Positions 44,825 to 52,664 of a stretch of 54,672 nucleotides of DNA are shown piece after piece. The DNA is taken from positions 1-54,672 of the forward strand of contig CALKEO010000050.1 in NCBI GenBank assembly GCA_938088195.1, read 5' to 3'. A program made the translations under genes and the position numbers. Position 1 is the stretch's first letter. Each line of letters starts with the position of its first letter. The DNA comes from an uncultured Flavobacteriaceae bacterium (lineage in GTDB: Bacteria; Bacteroidota; Bacteroidia; Flavobacteriales; Flavobacteriaceae). The notes below the pieces were generated by a model that did not search any database, was not told the DNA's origin, and saw only the letters and a list, made by a program, of their open reading frames with translations.

Positions 44825-46696
44825 ATGTTTAATTCGACTTATGATGTAATTGTGGTTGGTGCCGGACACGCAGGCTCAGAGGCCGCTGCCGCTGCTGCCA
44901 ATATGGGTAGCAAAACACTGCTGATCACAATGAATTTACAAAATATAGCACAAATGTCCTGTAATCCTGCTATGGGCGGTATTGCAAAAGGTCAGATTAT
45001 CAGGGAGATTGACGCTATTGGAGGCTATAGCGGGATTGTAACTGACCGCACAGCTATTCAGTTCAAGATGTTAAACATGTCTAAAGGCCCGGCCATGTGG
45101 AGTCCAAGAGCTCAATCAGACCGCATGAGGTTTGCCGAATGTTGGAGGGGTTTGCTGGAGCAAACAAACAATTTGGATTTTTATCAAGAAATGGTTTCTG
45201 GACTACTTGTTTCAAAGGGTGCAATTATTGGAGTTAAAACCTCTCTTGGTCTTGAAATCAAAGCTCGAGCAGTTGTTTTAACAAACGGAACGTTTCTAAA
45301 TGGCCTTATTCATATTGGAGAAAAGCAGTTTGGCGGAGGAAGAGCCGGAGAGAAGGCTTCTACAGGAATAACAGAAGAGTTGGTTGATTATGGCTTTAAA
45401 TCTGGAAGAATGAAAACGGGAACACCCCCGAGAGTTGACGGAAGGTCGTTGAATTATTCTGTTATGTCAAAACAGCCAGGAGACATTAGCCCTGGAAAAT
45501 TTTCCTTTTCCCCAAGCACCCAACCCTTAAAAAAACAGTTGGATTGCCACATGACACACACTAGCCCGGAAGTACATGAGCTTTTAAAAGAAGGCTTCGA
45601 CAGGTCTCCTATGTTTAATGGTTCAATTAACAGTACTGGCCCAAGATACTGTCCGTCAATTGAGGACAAGATTAACCGTTTTGCAAACAAGGAAAGTCAT
45701 CAAATTTTCGTTGAACCCGAGGGTTGGAATACTGTTGAGGTATATGTGAACGGATTTTCAACCTCTCTGCCCGAGGACATTCAGTTTAGGGCGCTATCGT
45801 CTGTTAAGGGCTTTGAAAATGTTAAGTTTTTTAGACCAGGCTATGCTATTGAATATGACTATTTTCCACCAACCCAACTAAAAAATAGTTTAGAAACCAA
45901 GCCCGTTTCTGGTTTGTTTTTCGCTGGCCAAATAAATGGAACGACAGGTTATGAAGAGGCTGCTGCTCAAGGCTTAATGGCTGGTATCAATGCTCATTTG
46001 AAGATTACGGAGAAATCGCCATTTATCCTAAGGCGAAACGAAGCTTACATTGGCGTTCTAATAGATGATCTCATAACAAAAGGCACAGATGAGCCTTATA
46101 GAATGTTTACATCAAGGGCAGAATACAGAACGCTTTTACGACAAGACAATGCCGATTTACGACTTACAGAATTGTCTTACAATTTAGGTTTAGCAAACTT
46201 TAAAAGCCTAGACCGGGTTAATAATAAGCGTAAGGATACAAAAGATTTTGTTTCCTTTTTTCAAAAAACTAGCGTAAAGCCAGAAATTATAAACCCTATT
46301 TTAAAAAAGAATAAGTCTTCAGAAATCAAACAGTCCGTCAAGCTCTATAAAATTTTCTCAAGACCAAACATTTCATTGGATGAAATTTCAAAGGTTCAAG
46401 CAGTTAAAGATTTCGTTTTATCTAACAACTATGACAAAGGCGTTTTAGAGCAAACAGAAGTTCAGGTTAAGTACTCTGGATATATAGAAAAAGAGAGGGC
46501 CAATGCCGAGAAGTTAAACAACCTGGAGAATATTAAGATACCATCATCGTTTTCCTATTCAAAAGTAAATTCCTTGTCAACAGAAGCTGTTCAAAAACTT
46601 GAAGAAATTAGACCAACAACACTGTCTCAAGCCTCCAGAATAAGCGGTGTTTCACCAAACGACATAAGCGTTCTAATGGTTTATATGGGGAGGTAA
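44825..46696 (+). CDS. mnmG: tRNA uridine-5-carboxymethylaminomethyl modification enzyme MnmG
   Basis: FAD-dependent half of the MnmEG complex that modifies wobble uridine-34 (623 residues). The FAD-binding motif is VVGAGHAGSEAAAAAANMG at the N-terminus, followed by SCNPAMGGIAKGQ and the conserved KTGTPPRVDGR. The C-terminal helical domain binds tRNA and MnmE. Length is normal. It is flanked on both sides by identical parS-like palindromes, and a methyltransferase gene follows after 30 bp. Confidence 0.97.
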   Translation: MFNSTYDVIVVGAGHAGSEAAAAAANMGSKTLLITMNLQNIAQMSCNPAMGGIAKGQIIREIDAIGGYSGIVTDRTAIQFKMLNMSKGPAMWSPRAQSDRMRFAECWRGLLEQTNNLDFYQEMVSGLLVSKGAIIGVKTSLGLEIKARAVVLTNGTFLNGLIHIGEKQFGGGRAGEKASTGITEELVDYGFKSGRMKTGTPPRVDGRSLNYSVMSKQPGDISPGKFSFSPSTQPLKKQLDCHMTHTSPEVHELLKEGFDRSPMFNGSINSTGPRYCPSIEDKINRFANKESHQIFVEPEGWNTVEVYVNGFSTSLPEDIQFRALSSVKGFENVKFFRPGYAIEYDYFPPTQLKNSLETKPVSGLFFAGQINGTTGYEEAAAQGLMAGINAHLKITEKSPFILRRNEAYIGVLIDDLITKGTDEPYRMFTSRAEYRTLLRQDNADLRLTELSYNLGLANFKSLDRVNNKRKDTKDFVSFFQKTSVKPEIINPILKKNKSSEIKQSVKLYKIFSRPNISLDEISKVQAVKDFVLSNNYDKGVLEQTEVQVKYSGYIEKERANAEKLNNLENIKIPSSFSYSKVNSLSTEAVQKLEEIRPTTLSQASRISGVSPNDISVLMVYMGR

Positions 46697-46701
46697 TTTA
46701 G

Positions 46702-46717
46702 TGTTCCACGTGGAACA
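46702..46717. other. parS-like site 2, between mnmG and the methyltransferase gene
   Basis: A second identical palindrome TGTTCCACGTGGAACA, entirely intergenic, beginning 5 bases after the mnmG stop and ending 9 before the next ATG. The two copies are 1900 bp apart. Confidence 0.87.
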
Positions 46718-46726
46718 AATCATCAA

Positions 46727-47569
46727 ATGAAAAAACAAAAAAAATTTTTTAAAGTAAGAGACCATTTTTTGAGTAACGAAATTTTTTCTTTGACTTATGA
46801 TCAGGACAAGGCCATGTTTCTCACTACTCCAAAACCTGATGAAGACAAAATGGAGTCTTATTATGAATCATCAAGATATATTTCTCACCAAAAAACAGCG
46901 AAGGGTTTTTTTTCAAAAGCCTATTTTTTCTCAAGACAATTCACAACCTTACTAAAAACACAAATGATTTCAAGTTTGTTTTTAAAGCCAGGAAAAGTCC
47001 TCGACGTTGGTTCGGGCACAGGGGAGTTACTAGCTGCTTTAAAAAATCAAGGATGGAAAGTAAAAGGCATAGAGCCAAACAATGCAGCAAAAGAATCAGC
47101 GACTAAACTGGGGATTAACCACGAACACAGTTTAGACGATGTTGAAAAAAACAGTCAAGATTTAGTTGTTTTTTGGCATTCTTTAGAACACGTATATGAC
47201 CTACAGAATACGCTAAAAAAAGTGAAAAAAATTTTAAAACCCTCAGGAATTTTAATGGTAGCCTGTCCAAATTATGAGTCTTGGGACGCAAAGTATTATG
47301 GCAATTCTTGGGCCGCTTGGGACGTCCCTAGGCATTTGTCACACTTCTCTTCAAAATCTTTAAACATTATTTTAAAACCTCAAGGCTTTAAAATAGTTAG
47401 AAAATCACCTCTTTTTTTAGACGCAATATATGTTTCGATTTTATCAGAAAAAATAAATAAGAATACATTGGCCTTTTTAAAAGGATTGATTGTTGGGTTA
47501 GTTTCGAATCTGGCGGGTTTTTTCACTAAAAAGTATTCTTCCCACGTCTATTTTTTTAAAAACACGTGA
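46727..47569 (+). CDS. Class I SAM-dependent methyltransferase
   Basis: 280-residue protein. An N-terminal segment resembling a degenerate zinc-ribbon-free leader precedes the SAM site VLDVGSGTGELLAAL (about 89-103) and the post-motif VFWHSLEHVYDL. This pattern is typical of the bacterial group annotated as methyltransferase domain proteins, many of which methylate sugars or lipids, though the substrate is not evident here. It follows mnmG across the second parS-like site. After its TGA, the same frame stays open for 43 more codons (see findings). Confidence 0.83.
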   Translation: MKKQKKFFKVRDHFLSNEIFSLTYDQDKAMFLTTPKPDEDKMESYYESSRYISHQKTAKGFFSKAYFFSRQFTTLLKTQMISSLFLKPGKVLDVGSGTGELLAALKNQGWKVKGIEPNNAAKESATKLGINHEHSLDDVEKNSQDLVVFWHSLEHVYDLQNTLKKVKKILKPSGILMVACPNYESWDAKYYGNSWAAWDVPRHLSHFSSKSLNIILKPQGFKIVRKSPLFLDAIYVSILSEKINKNTLAFLKGLIVGLVSNLAGFFTKKYSSHVYFFKNT

Positions 47570-47616
47570 ATTAAGCGTTTTAAGCAACCTATTTATATAG
47601 TTATATCGGATAGAGT

Positions 47617-47638
47617 AAGCCTAAGAAATCAGGCTTTT
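47617..47638 (+). terminator. Weak hairpin terminator after the methyltransferase gene
   Basis: AAGCCT and AGGCTT form a 6-bp stem around an 8-base loop, followed by TT. A second hairpin, GGCTT-AAGCC, is at 47644-47659. Both lie between convergent genes. The stems are short, so the terminator call is tentative. Confidence 0.4.
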
Positions 47639-47702
47639 CAGGAGGCTTTTAAACAAGCCATTTTCAATAAGAAAAACTTATTTAAACGACAAAAACAATA
47701 AC

Positions 47703-48089
47703 CTAAAGCAATGCAACACCCATCATTGCTAAAATAAAATAGATGGTTATTGTTTTTGCGCCCTCATAGTTTTTTGCAACCCTTTGTCCAAATAATAGAA
47801 CTAGTAGGGCCGTTGAGCCCAAAACCAATCCAATTAATGCGGCTTTGTTCGTTCCCTTATAAAGTATTTCAATAACGCCAACAAAACATAAAAGGCCAGA
47901 CAATATCTCAAGAATTGTAACGACATAAAAAGCCAGTAGAATTAACGGTTTTTTAAAAGTTTTCCCTAGCAGCTCAATTAAAAATGCGACATTCCCTTTT
48001 TTATCAAACAACTTGTCAAGACCGCTTTGTATAAATACAATTGAAAAGAATAGTAATATAAAAAGTAAAGTAATTTTTAGTGGAAGCAT
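47703..48089 (-). CDS. DoxX-family membrane protein
   Basis: Four-helix inner-membrane protein (128 residues) with the DoxX/DoxD-like pattern: FSIVFIQSGLDKLFDKKG in the first helix-loop and a final hydrophobic helix. The function of this family is poorly known; some members associate with thiosulfate oxidation or redox complexes. It starts 2 bp downstream of the holB stop on the same strand and so is probably co-transcribed with it. Confidence 0.75.
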   Translation of the reverse strand: MLPLKITLLFILLFFSIVFIQSGLDKLFDKKGNVAFLIELLGKTFKKPLILLAFYVVTILEILSGLLCFVGVIEILYKGTNKAALIGLVLGSTALLVLLFGQRVAKNYEGAKTITIYFILAMMGVALL

Positions 48090-48091
48090 AA

Positions 48092-49231
48092 TTAATTGTT
48101 TTTAGCCTTATGTATTAAACGTGTTAATTTTAAGGACAGGTCAGTAAAAATCATATTTGGATTACCGTTTGACTGTACTTGAAGATAGGCCTTTTCCAGT
48201 TCGTCAGAAATTTCTTCAATATTAGCTCCCTCAATAAAATTAGAAAAACTCTCAAAATTAAAGTCTGAGGATGGAGAAAAATAAGTAATTTTTTTAAGCC
48301 CATAATTTACCATAAGAGCTTGCCTGAACAGCTCTAGACTGTAATCAATAAACCGTTTCTGGGTCTCTCTCCCAGATTTTGCGATTGTTTTACTCCAATG
48401 AAGGAGATCTAAAACAGCTTCTTTATTTTTCTTTACCAGAAAAGCAGACCTTACCCAAGATTTAAACCATTCTTCAAACCTTAAGTTGTTTTCTTGGCCT
48501 TTAGCTAAGGAAAGAGCATTGCCGTAATTTCCATTACTTTGTAAACAAGCGTTTTTAGCCACCTGTTCCGAAAAGCCTTTGTTTTTTAAAGCTTTTAAAA
48601 CAATAGAGTTGGGTATTTTTTTTAAATAAGTTTTTTGACACCTAGAAAGCAATGTGTCCATTAGCAACGACTCGTCCTCAGCAATAAACAGGAATAATGT
48701 TTTTTCAGGCGGCTCCTCAATTAACTTGAGAAGCTTATTGGTTGCGCTTGCATTCATTTTTTCAGCCATCCAAAGGATAACCGCTTTCCAGCCTCCCTCA
48801 TAAGGCTTTAAAGAAATTTTACTAATAAGGTTTTCAGCCTCATCTTTACCAATTTTTCCCTGTTTATTCTCAATGCCTAATTTGGAATACCAATCAAACA
48901 AGCTTCCATAAGGATTCGTATGTAAGAATTCTCTCCAGCTGGATATAAAATTAGAAGAAATTGCCTTGCTTTTTACGTCTTGGTTATTAGCCACGGGATA
49001 AATAAAATGTAAATCGGGATGTTTAATTTCGCTAATTTTTAAGCTACAAGAGTCGCTAAGATTTTTAGAGTTATTACAAAGTACAGATCTCGCATATGCT
49101 AGCGCCATTGGCAAGGCGCCAGAACCCTCAGCCCCGACAATTAATTGACAATGTGGGATTCTTCCAGAAACAGAGTTTTTTTGAAAAAAATTTTTAACAG
49201 GATCGTTTCCAATAACGTCTTCAAATAACAT
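48092..49231 (-). CDS. holB: DNA polymerase III delta-prime subunit
   Basis: Clamp-loader subunit (379 residues). The N-terminus MLFEDVIGNDPVKNFF is typical; the P-loop is degenerate (GAEGSGALP), as expected for delta-prime, which does not hydrolyse ATP. The sensor motif LLSRCQKTYL carries the SRC signature. The C-terminal region fits the collar domain. A promoter box TATATTTG (49236-49243, minus strand) ends 4 bases before its ATG. It is divergent from pgk. Confidence 0.88.
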   Translation of the reverse strand: MLFEDVIGNDPVKNFFQKNSVSGRIPHCQLIVGAEGSGALPMALAYARSVLCNNSKNLSDSCSLKISEIKHPDLHFIYPVANNQDVKSKAISSNFISSWREFLHTNPYGSLFDWYSKLGIENKQGKIGKDEAENLISKISLKPYEGGWKAVILWMAEKMNASATNKLLKLIEEPPEKTLFLFIAEDESLLMDTLLSRCQKTYLKKIPNSIVLKALKNKGFSEQVAKNACLQSNGNYGNALSLAKGQENNLRFEEWFKSWVRSAFLVKKNKEAVLDLLHWSKTIAKSGRETQKRFIDYSLELFRQALMVNYGLKKITYFSPSSDFNFESFSNFIEGANIEEISDELEKAYLQVQSNGNPNMIFTDLSLKLTRLIHKAKNN

Positions 49232-49235
49232 AAAT

Positions 49236-49243
49236 CAAATATA
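49236..49243 (-). promoter_or_regulatory. -7 promoter box abutting the holB start
   Basis: TATATTTG on the minus strand fits TAnnTTTG and ends 4 bases before the holB ATG at 49231. A transcript from it would start on or next to the ATG. Confidence 0.45.
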
Positions 49244-49274
49244 AAATTTATAATCTTTAAAGTTAACAATTACA

Positions 49275-49282
49275 TATATTTG
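49275..49282 (+). promoter_or_regulatory. -7 promoter box of pgk
   Basis: TATATTTG matches TAnnTTTG and ends 19 bases before the pgk ATG, in the 70-bp gap shared with the divergent holB promoter. Confidence 0.5.
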
Positions 49283-49301
49283 GTATCAAAATTTAGTAAA
49301 A

Positions 49302-50489
49302 ATGATTTCAATAAACGAATACGACTTCAAAATGCGAAGAGCCATAATAAGAGTCGATTTTAATGTGCCAATTGATTCGCAAAAAAACGTATTGGATAAT
49401 TCAAGAATTAAAGCGGCAAAATCGACAATTTTTAAAGTAATAAACGATGGAGGAAGTGTTATTTTAATGTCTCATTTAGGAAGGCCAAACGGAAAAGACC
49501 TGAACCTTTCTTTGAGGCATATTATTCCAGAGTTAGAGAAAATTTTAAATCATAAAGTTTTATTTGCAGATGATTCAATGGGGCCTGCTACACAAGCGAT
49601 TTCGAAAAATCTAAAGTCAGGAGAAATATTGTTATTGGAAAACTTAAGATTTTATCCTGAGGAGACAAATGGTGATGAAGATTTTGCAAAGCAACTTTCA
49701 TCTTACGCAGATTGTTATATAAACGATGCTTTTGGTACAGCACACAGAGCTCATGCTTCAACGACTGTTATTGCTAAATTTTTTAAGAACAATAAATTTT
49801 CTGGCCATTTACTTTCTAAAGAAGTAGATGCAATTAACAAAGTTCTTGAAACAGGAAAAAAACCAATTTTAGCTATTTTAGGAGGCGCAAAGGTCTCTTC
49901 AAAAATTCCAATTATTAAAAGCATAATGAGTAAAGTAGATGAGATTATTATTGGTGGAGGGATGTCTTTTACTTTTATTAAAGCTTTGGGAGGAAACATC
50001 GGGAATTCAATATGCGAGGACGATAAATTAGATCTTGCAATATCAATCCTAGAAAAAGCAAAACAAAAAGGAATTACAGTGCATCTTCCAGTTGATGTAG
50101 TATGTTCTAAAGAATTTTCTGACAAGGGAGATAAAAAAGTACATAATATTAATTCAATCCCTAGTGATTGGCAAGGTTTAGACGCAGGGCCACAATCTAG
50201 AGAAAATTTTTCTGTTGTTGTTAAAAGAGCCAGTACAATTTTGTGGAACGGTCCTATTGGCGTTTTTGAATTAAGCAGCTTTGCAAACGGCACTATTTCT
50301 TTAGGGGAATCAATAATAGAAAGCACAAAAAAAGGTGCTTTTTCATTAGTTGGAGGAGGCGATTCAGTTTCTGCTGTTAAAAAATTTAATTTTCAAGACA
50401 AAGTAAGTTATGTTTCAACTGGTGGAGGAGCGATGCTTGAAAGCCTTGAAGGAAAAGAACTCCCAGGGATAGTTGCGTTATCCAATTAA
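49302..50489 (+). CDS. pgk: Phosphoglycerate kinase
   Basis: Glycolytic kinase making ATP from 1,3-bisphosphoglycerate (395 residues). Signatures: RVDFNVPID near the N-terminus, MSHLGRPNG, LLLENLRFYPEE, INDAFGTAHRAHAST, AILGGAKVSSKI, the nucleotide motif LWNGPIGVFE and the C-terminal GGGDSVSAV. All conserved blocks are present and complete. The DUF4837 gene starts 9 bp later and is likely on the same transcript. Confidence 0.97.
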   Translation: MISINEYDFKMRRAIIRVDFNVPIDSQKNVLDNSRIKAAKSTIFKVINDGGSVILMSHLGRPNGKDLNLSLRHIIPELEKILNHKVLFADDSMGPATQAISKNLKSGEILLLENLRFYPEETNGDEDFAKQLSSYADCYINDAFGTAHRAHASTTVIAKFFKNNKFSGHLLSKEVDAINKVLETGKKPILAILGGAKVSSKIPIIKSIMSKVDEIIIGGGMSFTFIKALGGNIGNSICEDDKLDLAISILEKAKQKGITVHLPVDVVCSKEFSDKGDKKVHNINSIPSDWQGLDAGPQSRENFSVVVKRASTILWNGPIGVFELSSFANGTISLGESIIESTKKGAFSLVGGGDSVSAVKKFNFQDKVSYVSTGGGAMLESLEGKELPGIVALSN

Positions 50490-50498
50490 AAAATTTCT

Positions 50499-51479
50499 AT
50501 GAGATTTAAATTTTTATTATTCTTAGTTTTTTTAAATTCTTGCAACAACACCCCTTCCAATTATAAGCCAAGATCTAGCGGGAATATAAACACTGTTACT
50601 GTAATTATTAATAATGATCTTTGGAATTCAGCTGTTGGGAGCGCCATGAGAAACGCTTTTGCGTCTGAATTTATTGGGTTGCCACAAATTGAACCAATTT
50701 TTAATTTAAAACAAATGCCATTTGAAGCGTTTTCTGGTTTTTCAAGAGAAAGTAGAAATATAATCTTAATTCAAAAGACTAATAAAGACAACGTTATTTT
50801 TGAAACTGACAAATATGCACAGCCTCAATTTTTGGTTGCGATTACTGGAAAAAACCAAACAGACATAATACAGTCCGTTGAAAACAACAAGAAAAGAATT
50901 ATATCTCTGATCAAAAAAAATGAAATTAGAGAGAAACAAAGAAGAATGAAAATTTCAAAACTTGAAAAAAATGGGCTAAAAGAGTTTTTGTCTTTGGATT
51001 TAATAATACCCTCCGCTTACAAAGTTTTTAAAAAAGGAGTTGAAAACACAATTTGGTTTCAAAGAGAAACCGATAAAGGAACAGTTAATGTTTTAGCCTA
51101 TGTTCTGGATGAAAACAACTTCTCTAAAGGAAATAGTTTATCAGAATTAATTAAACTCAAAGATTCTGTTGGCAAGTCGTTTGTTCCAGGAAGAAACAAA
51201 AATTCTTATATGATAACGGAAGAAGCTTATGAGCCTTACACAAAAAAAACATCGGTTAGCGGACTTAGTGCCTTTGAAACGAGAGGAACTTGGGAGTTGA
51301 AAAATGATTTTATGGCAGGGCCTTTTATAAATTATTTGATTAAAGACACCATTAATAAACGAACGGTAGCACTAGAAGGTTTTGTTTTTTCACCTTCTTC
51401 TAGAAAGAGGGAATTAATTTTTGAACTAGAATCAATATTTAAAACTCTTAAGATACATAAAAAACAAGAAGGAAATTAA
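50499..51479 (+). CDS. DUF4837 family lipoprotein
   Basis: 326-residue predicted lipoprotein. The signal peptide [14 protein letters not shown] ends in a lipobox with the acylated cysteine at C15 (LNSCNN). The body, including [16 protein letters not shown] and the C-terminal half, is the DUF4837 domain, found in Bacteroidetes and without known function. It probably sits at the outer membrane's inner face or the inner membrane. It follows pgk by 9 bp. Its 3' end overlaps the convergent tatA by 4 bases. Confidence 0.82.
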   Translation: MRFKFLLFLVFLNSCNNTPSNYKPRSSGNINTVTVIINNDLWNSAVGSAMRNAFASEFIGLPQIEPIFNLKQMPFEAFSGFSRESRNIILIQKTNKDNVIFETDKYAQPQFLVAITGKNQTDIIQSVENNKKRIISLIKKNEIREKQRRMKISKLEKNGLKEFLSLDLIIPSAYKVFKKGVENTIWFQRETDKGTVNVLAYVLDENNFSKGNSLSELIKLKDSVGKSFVPGRNKNSYMITEEAYEPYTKKTSVSGLSAFETRGTWELKNDFMAGPFINYLIKDTINKRTVALEGFVFSPSSRKRELIFELESIFKTLKIHKKQEGN

Positions 51480-51685
51480 TCTTCTAATTTGGATGATTTT
51501 CTTTTGGTTAAAGGGTTTTCGTCAGGATTATCTTCTTTCACACCTTTTTTAAATTCTTTAATTCCGCTGCCAAGACCCTTCATAAGTTCAGGAATTTTTT
51601 TTCCTCCAAACAATAAAAGTATAACTACAGCAACCAAGACAACTTGCCAAGGACCAATTGCTAAAAATAGACTTGATTTTATCAT
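51476..51685 (-). CDS. tatA: Twin-arginine translocase subunit TatA/TatE
   Basis: Small membrane protein (69 residues) forming the Tat export pore. One membrane helix ([18 protein letters not shown]) is followed by the amphipathic helix [20 protein letters not shown] and an acidic charged tail, the standard TatA layout. The phenylalanine-glycine FGGKKIPEL hinge is present. tatC is not in the window. It is divergent from the M23 peptidase gene across a 112-bp gap. Confidence 0.93.
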   Translation of the reverse strand: MIKSSLFLAIGPWQVVLVAVVILLLFGGKKIPELMKGLGSGIKEFKKGVKEDNPDENPLTKRKSSKLED

Positions 51686-51753
51686 ATTTACCTAATTTTA
51701 TTAAGCTAAAGTATAAATAATAAAATAACTTTTTTAGTATTATGTATAAAATA

Positions 51754-51793
51754 AATCTCAAAAGGAGATTGTGTAGAGCTATTCTTATATTTG
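51754..51793 (+). promoter_or_regulatory. Hairpin and -7 promoter box upstream of the M23 peptidase gene
   Basis: The -7 box TATATTTG is at 51786-51793 and ends 4 bases before the GTG start at 51798. An inverted repeat, AATCTC with GAGATT (51754-51770), lies just upstream and could be an operator; nothing shows what might bind it. Confidence 0.4.
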
Positions 51794-51797
51794 TTTT

Positions 51798-52658
51798 GTG
51801 AATAAAAAAAAAGAAAAAAAACCACTTAGAGAAAGACTTTTAAATAAGTACAGGTTAGTTGTTTTAAACGAAGCTACTTATGAGGAAAGATTCTCTTATA
51901 GACTAAGTAGATTAAATATTTTTCTTCTTTTTTCTCTTGTTTCCTTTTTAATTATTTCAATAACAATTTGCCTAATTGCTTTTACATCCATAAAAGAATA
52001 TATCCCTGGTTATGACTCTACATTACTAAGAATCAACGCAGTAAAAAACATTGAGGTTTTGGACTCTCTAACTTTTGTGGTTGAAAAAAATCAGGATTAT
52101 TTAAATTCTATTGGATCGGTTATTTTGGGGGAAACAACAAAAAAAGAGACACTAAACGAAGATAAAGCGCTGACCCCCTCGTCTTCTAATATTACGTTCA
52201 AAACAATCAAGGATGATTCTTTACTGAGAAAAATTGTTGAAAAAGAGGATCGCTTTAATGTTTTAGAGTCGGCATCCTCTAACGTTCAATTCGTTTTAAT
52301 AAACCCAATTGTTGGACAATTGACATCGGAATTTGACTATGGCATTAAGCATTTCGGAGTTGATATCGCAGTTCCTGTGAACTCACCAGTTAAATCAATT
52401 GCCAAAGGAACAGTTGTTTTTGCTGAGTGGACTATTCAAACAGGATATGTTGTGATTATAGACCATTTATATGGGCTTACAAGCGTTTATAAACACAATA
52501 ATTCGGGCCTTGTGTCTCAGGGAGATCTGGTCGAATCAGGTCAAGTAATAGCACTGTCTGGCAACACAGGAGAGCTTACCACTGGTCCTCACCTACATTT
52601 TGAACTTTGGAGAGATGGTAGCCCTGCAAATCCAGAAGACTATGTTAGCTTTGAATAA
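51798..52658 (+). CDS. M23-family metallopeptidase (LytM type), membrane-anchored
   Basis: 286-residue murein hydrolase-like protein. A basic cytoplasmic N-terminus (KKKEKKPLRERLL) precedes one membrane helix (about residues 35-60), then a coiled segment and the C-terminal LytM domain. The zinc ligands are HFGVD and HLHFELW, with the full HxxxD and HxH pattern, so it is likely active on peptidoglycan. GTG at 51798 is the start, because the basic N-terminus is conserved in flavobacterial relatives. The GH3 gene follows after 6 bp. Confidence 0.9.
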   Translation: MNKKKEKKPLRERLLNKYRLVVLNEATYEERFSYRLSRLNIFLLFSLVSFLIISITICLIAFTSIKEYIPGYDSTLLRINAVKNIEVLDSLTFVVEKNQDYLNSIGSVILGETTKKETLNEDKALTPSSSNITFKTIKDDSLLRKIVEKEDRFNVLESASSNVQFVLINPIVGQLTSEFDYGIKHFGVDIAVPVNSPVKSIAKGTVVFAEWTIQTGYVVIIDHLYGLTSVYKHNNSGLVSQGDLVESGQVIALSGNTGELTTGPHLHFELWRDGSPANPEDYVSFE

Positions 52659-52664
52659 TTAAAT

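Noticed and set aside
47644-47659. Second hairpin GGCTT-AAGCC as a separate strong terminator
   Set aside because: The stem is only 5 bp and the following T-run is weak; it is mentioned only with the neighbouring hairpin.
49751-50326. A 191-codon minus-strand frame inside pgk
   Set aside because: Antisense to a fully conserved pgk gene and with no domain of its own.
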